From Acidobacteriaceae bacterium (GTDB lineage: Bacteria; Acidobacteriota; Terriglobia; Terriglobales; Acidobacteriaceae): a DNA stretch of 5,111 bases. The notes under the pieces are model-generated. The model was not told the DNA's origin, ran no database searches, and saw nothing but the letters and a program-made list of their open reading frames with translations. A program made the position numbers and the translations under genes. The stretch spans positions 1 to 5,111 of the forward strand of contig JARLFX010000460.1 in NCBI GenBank assembly GCA_031296355.1. Direction: 5' to 3'. Positions 1 through 5,111 of this stretch are shown one piece after another (within the stretch, counting starts at the first letter, position 1; the number at the start of each line of letters is the position of its first letter).

Positions 1-42
1 CCAAAACCCCAAAACCCCAAAACCCCAAAACCCCAAAACCCC
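1..42. repeat. C4A4 telomere, left chromosome end
   Basis: The window opens with CC followed by five perfect AAAACCCC units and then passes into unique sequence (AATGCAAG). This is the C-rich telomere strand (C4A4/G4T4) read 5' to 3' at a left end, as seen in ciliates with gene-sized macronuclear chromosomes such as Oxytricha, Stylonychia, Euplotes and Nyctotherus. The array has no variant units, and only about 210 bp separate it from the first coding sequence, which fits a nanochromosome end. The 42-nt length may be limited by read trimming or assembly, so it is not a reliable measure of native telomere length. Confidence 0.96.
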
Positions 43-251
43 AATGCAAGCGCTCCACACGGTGCGAACATGGACACATACATCGGCAACTGACAGCCAT
101 AATTCATTCAAATACTCAAGCATTAATAAATACAAATGCGCCTAATTGATACTGGGCTATGCTATATCTTAGTTAGGACCTTAGTGGTGGTATTTGATTA
201 TTTTATTTAAGTAAAAGGTAATGATGCCCGGTGGCTGACAGTCAGAATAGG
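43..251 (+). other. Subtelomeric 5' flank and leader of the USP gene
   Basis: This stretch between the telomere and the USP start contains no supportable gene. It becomes clearly AT-rich from about 105 to 216, then changes abruptly to GC-rich coding composition after about 225. It holds several upstream ATGs (70, 136, 159, 221, 224), each soon followed by a stop; the longest reading frame, 136-210, encodes only 24 residues. Those ATGs suggest that transcription starts downstream of most of them, close to the USP start. I see no Euplotes-type TTGAA chromosome-breakage motif near the telomere junction. Confidence 0.7.
191..216 (+). promoter_or_regulatory. AT-rich putative core promoter of the USP gene
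   Basis: A 26-bp run made almost entirely of A and T (TATTTGATTATTTTATTTAA and flanking bases) lies about 35-60 bp upstream of the first in-frame ATG at 252. Position and composition fit a TATA-like core promoter on a chromosome with very short leaders. An alternative reading is a 22-nt GT...AG segment (190-211, donor GTATTT, acceptor TTTAAG), which would be a 5'-leader mini-intron. It links no upstream ATG to the main frame. The promoter call rests on composition and position only. Confidence 0.3.
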
Positions 252-3200
252 ATGCAGGACGGAAACGGGAAGAGCCCGTCCAAGGACGAGCAGAAGACGG
301 CCGACGGTGTCCCGCCCGCGAACCCACTCGTGCAGGCCCAGAATCGGCCCGCGGCTTCGGTCGCAGCCCGGCCTGACGAGATGGCCCTCGCGGAGGAGCT
401 CAAGGGATACAAGGCCCTCAAGACAACCTCGCTGAGCCAGGAAGACGCCAGCGAGTGGGTACGTCCCTCTCTCACACTCTCCTAGGCTTACGTCTTGTCC
501 AAGAAATGGCACAGACAGTGGAAAAGATACCTGGGACTCCAGCCGCGGACGTACTACTGGTCATCGCGGTCGGAGGAGGAGGAGCTCAAGGACAAGACAC
601 GGTCACATCCTGGCTCCATGACCAACGTGGACTTGATCGAGGCTTCCGAAGACTTCTATCGCAGCGACGATCCCAAGGATCTCTACAACATGGTCCTGAA
701 ACCGGAGCTTCGTGAGCGTATCGAGTACAAGCTGATCAACGGCAAGCAGTGGGACTACCTTCAGCAGAAGTACGGCGGAGTGGCCCTCAGACGCGAGAAG
801 TACAGGCCTGAATACTACGCGTTCTACCAGGTCGAGGTCTACTTCCAACGCATTAATCTGACCCTGCTCCCGGCGCGCGACAACTTTGAGGTCGAGAAGA
901 TCAGCAAGGAGAAGGCGATATTCGGGAGCAAGAGGTGGACGCTGCGGCAGCTGAAGGATCGGATCGTGTCCGTGCTCGGCCTCCCCCGCTACGGCTACAA
1001 CCTCAAGGCCGATAACTTCCGCCTCTGGCGCCTCGATGCCACCGCCAACTACGAAGCCATAGTAGAGGAGCTGAAGAAGGAGGTCAGCAAGATCCGCACG
1101 GCCCAGATAAAGAATGTCAAGGATGGGGACGTGGAGGACAACGTGGGAATCGATTTCCCGGGCGTGTGTCTGGACCTCTACGACAAGACCAAGACTCTGG
1201 ACAAGCTGAACATCAGTCCTACCGACAAGATCGTCCTCGAGCTTGCCAACGACAAGGGCGAGTTCATCTTCAGATACACGAAGAACGTGAAGATGCAGAA
1301 GTGCGAGTTCTGCTACCAGGAACGTCCCATGATTGTTGCCTGCAAGTGCAAGGAAGTGTTCTACTGCTCTATGGCCTGCATGAAGAAGGACGAGAAGTTT
1401 CACGCCGAAAAGTGCTCTGCCGTCGGCGAGGATGAGGACCTCACCAAGTATACAAAAACGGACCACTCGAACATGGGCCGCACCGGACTGCAGAACCTCG
1501 GCAACACCTGCTTCATGAACAGCGGCCTCCAGTGTCTGAGCAACACCTGGCTCCTCTCCAGATATTTCCTCGAGGACCGCTACATTCCCGAGATCAACGA
1601 AACCAACGTTCTCGGTCTCAAGGGCAAGATGGCCAAGTCTTACGCCAAGCTAATGAAGCTCCTCTGGTACGACGACTCGCAGTTTGTGTCGCCGTGGGAC
1701 CTGAAGCGGGTCATAGGCAAGTTCCACAGCGCGTTTGCCGGCTTCGCCCAGCAGGACAGCCAGGAGCTGATATCGACGGTGCTGGACGCGCTGCACGAGG
1801 ACCTCAACCGTGTCAAGGAGAAGCCTTACGTCGAGCTCAAGACCACCGACAATCCTGAGGACAATAGTGTCAGCGTTGAAAACTGGTATAGCTACCTGGC
1901 ACGCAACCAGTCGATCGTCGTTGACCTCGCCCACGGCCAGTACAAGTCTGTGGTTAAGTGTCCCAAGTGTGCGAAGTATTCGGTGACATTCGACCCGTTC
2001 TCGATCATCTCTCTGCCGGTGCCTGCGCCCACGGAGCGCGTGATAATATTCGTCTACGTGCCCTACAACCTGGCCAAGAAGCCGGTCAAGTGTTCGCTCA
2101 CACTGGGGAAGCAGGCGACGGCGGACGAGCTGAGACAGAAGATCGCGGATCTCATGGGAGTGCCCAAGTACTCTTCAACTCTCGTCATGCTCTCTGCTAA
2201 GACTTTCGACCGCTTTGTCTGCGCCGATCAGGCTGTCAAGCTCATTAGCAAGATGAGCACATCGCACCTGTACGTGCAAGAGATCAACCCGAAGTACTTC
2301 GCAGGACCCGAGAACCTGGGCTACGAAACGCGGAAGAAGGCAGAGGCCTCGAAGCCGGTCCCGAAAGACGCGGAGAAGACTCTCGAAGAGAAGAAGCCTG
2401 CCCAACGCGACGACGGCACCGAAATGCAAGAGATCACGGGGCAGGGACAGGGACACGAGCAGGGCTGCGGGCCCGCGCCGCAACTGCAGGCGCGCGAGGA
2501 GATCAAGGGCCAGGACGAGAAGAAGGTTACTGGCAAGCCCAAGAAGGTGCGTGTCCGGGACCACGACGACTACAACAACGGACTCTCTGACGACATGCTT
2601 CGTGTCTGCGTCAGCATAATGGCGATGATGAAGCAGCAGTACTGGAACAGCATGTACAAGGAGCGTGTCACCTTCAATCGTCTCATCTACGTGAAGAAGT
2701 CGCAGACACTGAGGGAACTGCACATGGAGGTCTTCCGCTACTTCCGTCCCCTCCTCGAGCTGGGACTGGCCAAGTCTAAGAAGCCTGCGACGACACCCAC
2801 GCCCATTCCCACGCTCACGTCCACACCGCCTCCTCCGACGACGACGCCGCCGACGACAGGACAGCAGTCGGTCGCAGATGGGGAGGGCAAGAAGGCGTCG
2901 GATGTGGTGGTGGACGAGGCCGAGCTGGCAAGACTGAAGCTGATGGGTGACGACGAGCTCTTCGCCAAGGTCTTCCCCGGTCTGGACGAGAAGAACTGGC
3001 CCGACAAGCTCAAGTCTCCCAGCGAGTACCCTTACGAACTGCGGTTCGTCAACATCGCGGACAGGAGCAGCTTCAACCACGAGAAGTGTCTCTACTGCGA
3101 CAAGGAGGACTGTGATAACTGTCTGGTGCCGTTCACCGCTGAGCAGCGGGTCCAGGACATGCTGCTCAAGATTACGAAGGACCCCGTCAAGAACGACTAC

Positions 3201-4046
3201 TTCTACACCGAGCACAAATACTACAACCAGAACCGTCGCGAGTTCGAGCTAGAGATCGTCCTTAACCAGGACAAGGATAAGTGGGTGCTAGACTCAGAGC
3301 AGCTGGACACGTTCGAGGTGCACAAGAACTTCAGCGAGAACCTCAACGGCGAAGGCAGCAAGGTGAGCATATACAGCTGCTTCGACCAGTTCAGCGACTG
3401 GGAGACTCTGGACGAGAACAACCTCTGGTTCTGTCCCAAGTGCAAGGAGAGCGTGGCCGCCAAGAAGCGCATGGAGATCCTCCGCTCCCCGCCCATCCTC
3501 ATCCTCCATCTGAAGCGATTCAAGACAAAGGAGAGCAGCGTGATGGGCATGAGCTCGGTTGGGGGAAGATTGAACACGCTGGTCGACTTCCCGCTGGAGA
3601 ACCTTGACCTCACCAAGTATGTGCCTCGCAACGGCAAGCCGGCCATCTACGACCTGTACGCGGTCAGCAACCACTACGGCTCCATCGGCTTCGGCCACTA
3701 CACTGCGTCCGGACTCAACGACGGCCACTGGTACAAGTTCGACGACTCCTCTGTCTCTCGGATCGACCCGTCCTCAGTCTGCAGCACCGCCTCATACGTG
3801 CTCTTCTACAAGCGTAAGGACATAACCACGACCGAGGACTACGAGGCGCTGAGACAGCGGATACCGGAGGGGTACAAGGTGCCCGTGATAGAGACCAAGA
3901 AGAAGAAGCCGGCCACCACTCCTGGGACCGCCCCGCTCCAGCCTGAGGCTAAGAAGGAAGGCTTTGCGGAGAACGCCGCCAAGAAGACCGACTCCAAGCT
4001 GGGTCCTCATTCTGGCGACCATGTTGACGACCCCGATCCCAGATAG
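252..4046 (+). CDS. Ubiquitin-specific protease, DUSP-Ubl-MYND-USP architecture (C19 family, USP4/11/15-like)
   Basis: The coding sequence is join(252-458, 486-4046), 1255 residues if it starts at ATG 252. The product should be a cysteine deubiquitinase that removes ubiquitin from proteins or chains. Domains in order: low-complexity N-terminus (1-55); DUSP domain built across the splice junction (about 60-175, with SKKWHRQWKRYLG); ubiquitin-like domain (about 185-325); MYND zinc finger (Cys342-Cys379, C-x2-C...C-x-C...C-x3-C...H-x3-C); USP core (about 402-1181). Catalytic residues are Cys411 in NLGNTCFMN, with oxyanion Asn406, His1140 in GFGHYTA and Asp1155 in KFDDSSV. The zinc ribbon pairs are CPKC at 561-564 and 1052-1055. 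The core is split by a second ubiquitin-like domain (about 585-669), a charged linker (about 686-761), a Thr/Pro tract (836-860) and a further Cys cluster (937-948). The C-terminal tail is lysine-rich and disordered. All catalytic residues are intact, so it should be active. The MYND finger before the core is atypical for this class. The start is uncertain: the frame is open back to 225 without an earlier ATG. The stop is TAG. Confidence 0.95.
459..485 (+). other. 27-nt intron in the USP gene
   Basis: GTACGT donor and TCCTAG acceptor bound a 27-nt pyrimidine-rich intron. It is phase 0, its length is a multiple of three, and the acceptor TAG (483-485) is itself an in-frame stop, so an unspliced message would terminate here. 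Removal joins ...SEW to AYVLSKKWHRQWKRYLG, restoring the standard start of a DUSP domain. This protein-level join is the main evidence. It has no clear CTAAC-like branch site, although CTCAC occurs in the middle. Confidence 0.9.
2784..2858 (+). repeat. Thr/Pro low-complexity tract (ACG/CCG-rich) in the USP insert
   Basis: Twenty-five consecutive codons (residues 836-860) encode mainly threonine and proline, with ACG and CCG/CCC codons dominating, including ACGACGACGCCGCCGACGACA-like runs. It lies in the long insertion within the USP catalytic core and is probably a disordered hinge. The codon-repeat character suggests slippage, so its length may vary between alleles. It stays in frame and does not interrupt the gene. 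Confidence 0.8.
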
Positions 4047-4236
4047 GCGCGCGTGCAGACCATGCAGTTTCCGAAGAATCACTATTATTAACCGCTGCTA
4101 ACCACACTATACCACATTGAATTGATTTGTTGCCATACTCGATATCAGATTAATAGACAAACGTATCTATAATAAGCATAGATCAATGCATGCAAGACTC
4201 CACTCACGCAATAATGTCAGTCAAAACTCAGGAGCG
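4047..4236. other. Convergent intergenic spacer, shared 3' ends
   Basis: This 190-bp AT-rich spacer separates the TAG stop of the USP gene from the TAG stop of the minus-strand NAA10 gene. No coding sequence or RNA gene is supported. There is no AATAAA on either strand; AATAAG at 4171-4176 is the nearest plus-strand match to a poly(A) signal. Because the genes converge, both transcripts must end within this short spacer or overlap. An 8-bp palindrome, TGCATGCA (4187-4194), is present, but nothing indicates a function. Confidence 0.7.
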
Positions 4237-4981
4237 CTACTTTCTCTTCTTGGTCTTCTTCTTCTTTCCGCCCTCCTTCTTCTGCTGGGGCTCCGCGGCA
4301 GGAGCGGCTGCAGCAGCAACGGGAGCTTCGATAAGCTTCTCCTTCTTGATCTCGTACTCGATAAGGGGGTAGGTGGCACCAGGGAAGGTCGAGGTGATGG
4401 GCATGCTCACACGCTTCATCAGCTTCGCCTCAGCGGTCGGCTTGAAGAACTTCATCATCTCATACGCATCTTCAGTGTCCGCGTAGTACTTGCGCTCGAC
4501 CTTGACCACTCTAAGCGATTCTGTTATGTGGCGTACGATACCGGAATTTCAGCACGTCCTTGTACAGTCCGATGGCTGCCCTGTTGGTGACACGAACGTG
4601 GAGAGAGAGGTAGTCGGCGTCGTAGGCCTCCTTCATGGCTTCTTCGGCGGCCTGCATGAGCTTGGTGGCGATGCCGAGACGACGGTAGGTGCGCAGGACT
4701 GAGATGGAGGTGATGTGGCCGTGAATCAGCTTGTCGTCCTTGTCCTCGGCGTCGGGCTCGTCCTCGCTATTCCCGCTGGTTCGATATTAGGAGACATACA
4801 GCTTGGCGAGCACGTAGCCCACCACGTTTCCCGGTCGCGACTCGGCGAGGTAGAGCAGATGAGGCCAGGAGAAGATATGGTACATGTAATATTTCAGCTG
4901 GTAGTTTTCGGGCAGGTTGCTCAGATTGCAGATCTGCATGTTCATCAGGTCGTCAGGCGTGGCCCGTCTTATGGTCACCAT
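4237..4981 (-). CDS. NAA10: N-alpha-acetyltransferase 10, catalytic subunit of NatA (ARD1)
   Basis: The coding sequence is complement(join(4237-4510, 4542-4775, 4800-4981)), 229 residues against about 235 in human NAA10. In other eukaryotes this enzyme, with the NAA15 scaffold at the ribosome, transfers acetyl from acetyl-CoA to exposed N-termini of nascent proteins. The start [16 protein letters not shown] aligns with the family N-terminus without extension, which fixes the start at 4981. Family landmarks are [13 protein letters not shown] (Glu25 matches the active-site Glu24 of NAA10), [25 protein letters not shown], the acetyl-CoA loop RRLGIA (Arg92, Gly95, Ala97), YLSLHVR..NRAA and [10 protein letters not shown] (Tyr147, Tyr148). 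An acidic stretch (about 64-77) enlarges the loop between GYVLAK and HGHITS. After about residue 160 the protein diverges: an Ala/Pro linker (202-211) leads to a lysine-rich end (216-229). The stop is TAG. It converges with the USP gene. Family assignment is very secure. Confidence 0.95.
4511..4541 (-). other. 31-nt intron 2 of NAA10
   Basis: On the minus strand the intron runs from donor GTATCG (4541) to acceptor CTTAG (4511), 31 nt. Its length is not a multiple of three and it contains an in-frame TAG. A CATAAC element in the middle resembles a branch site. Splicing turns ...VLKF + CG|A (Arg) + [16 protein letters not shown] into a gap-free match to the NAA10 family across this position, so both borders are well supported. 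Confidence 0.92.
4776..4799 (-). other. 24-nt intron 1 of NAA10
   Basis: On the minus strand the donor is GTATGT (4799) and the acceptor ACCAG (4776), giving 24 nt with a CTAAT branch-like element. Unspliced reading meets an in-frame TAA at once (...AKLYVS stop). Removal joins GYVLAKL to an acidic loop and [10 protein letters not shown] second acceptor 9 nt further on (GAATAG, ending at 4767) would make a 33-nt intron and also keeps the frame, dropping residues Gly-Asn-Ser. The nearer acceptor is assumed here; the farther one brings the loop length closer to that of other NAA10 proteins. Confidence 0.85.
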
Positions 4982-5111
4982 TGTCCCTATTCTAATATTA
5001 AATGAGATACGAAGGCGGTGCAGGCATATGTGATCAGGATAATACACAGCACCGGGTATGTGTGCGAGCATGATCCATAGTGCGCTCATTGACTGCACTA
5101 CGGCGCCACAG
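4982..5111 (-). promoter_or_regulatory. 5' flank and probable leader of NAA10
   Basis: The 130 bp upstream of the NAA10 start show mixed composition with an AT-rich patch (TTTAATATTA on the minus strand, 4991-5003) directly ahead of the start. The NAA10 frame stays open to 5098 with ATGs at 5089 and 5071, but family alignment argues against using them. A 19-nt GT...AG segment (5010-4992, GTATCT...ATTAG) resembles a further mini-intron. No telomere follows, so the chromosome end is not reached. Confidence 0.45.

Noticed and set aside
136..210. Upstream reading frame of 24 codons in the USP leader
   Set aside because: Too short and unlike anything recognisable; it overlaps the AT-rich promoter-like run, so it may not be transcribed. 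Kept only as a leader observation.
603..1466. Minus-strand open frame of 287 codons opposite the USP gene
   Set aside because: It lies fully antisense to conserved DUSP/Ubl/MYND coding sequence, resembles no family I know, and is Leu/Val-rich as expected from the complement of GC-rich third positions.
2175..3215. Minus-strand open frame of 346 codons opposite the USP insert
   Set aside because: Antisense shadow: its long Arg run is the complement of the Thr/Pro ACG/CCG tract and its Val/Leu runs mirror Asp/Glu/Lys codons on the real strand.
4187..4194. TGCATGCA palindrome in the spacer
   Set aside because: An 8-bp palindrome is expected by chance often enough; no flanking repeat or structure supports a function.
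4044..4239. Oxytricha-type code, with TAG read as Gln so that both genes run on past their stops
   Set aside because: Read-through would enter AT-rich spacer with no protein-like sequence, all Gln in both proteins use CAA/CAG, and the 31-nt NAA10 intron cannot be explained by read-through because it breaks the frame.
4186..4590. Plus-strand open frame of 134 codons over the NAA10 region
   Set aside because: It is antisense to NAA10 exon 3, and its Leu/Ser-rich start is the complement of the lysine-rich tail.
4981..5089. Longer NAA10 starting at upstream in-frame ATGs (5089 or 5071) without splicing
   Set aside because: It would add 30-36 residues absent from the family, whereas [11 protein letters not shown] at 4981 matches the usual NAA10 N-terminus directly.

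Overview
The window looks like one end of a ciliate macronuclear gene-sized chromosome. Bases 1-42 are an uninterrupted C4A4 telomere in the orientation expected at a left chromosome end. Two genes follow, facing each other: a large ubiquitin-specific protease on the plus strand and the N-terminal acetyltransferase catalytic subunit NAA10/ARD1 on the minus strand. Protein homology forces three introns of only 24, 27 and 31 nt, all GT...AG. Both genes end in TAG, and neither protein needs a reassigned stop codon, so the nuclear code appears standard (or at least TAA/TAG are stops). C4A4 telomeres, tiny introns, TAA/TAG stops and GC-rich coding DNA in AT-richer flanks together fit an armophorean ciliate of the Nyctotherus type best. 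A spirotrich that kept the standard code is the main alternative. The organism call is inference.

Layout: telomere (1-42); AT-rich 5' flank with a probable promoter and several upstream ATGs (43-251); USP gene (252-4046, one 27-nt intron at 459-485); 190-bp convergent spacer serving both 3' ends (4047-4236); NAA10 gene on the minus strand (4981 down to 4237, introns at 4776-4799 and 4511-4541); NAA10 upstream flank (4982-5111). No telomere is present at the right edge, so the chromosome, or its assembly, continues beyond the window.

The USP has the order DUSP - ubiquitin-like - MYND zinc finger - split USP catalytic core. The core is interrupted by a second ubiquitin-like domain and low-complexity linkers, as in the USP4/11/15 class. 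The MYND finger in front of the core is the most unusual protein feature. NAA10 is a well conserved GNAT enzyme with a lysine-rich C-terminal tail and an acidic loop insert. Both genes act on protein fate (deubiquitination and co-translational N-terminal acetylation), but nothing in the sequence shows that they work together; shared residence on a small chromosome may be chance. I see no mobile element, CRISPR array, tRNA or rRNA. The interest lies in chromosome form, tiny introns and domain architecture rather than in an unknown multi-gene system.
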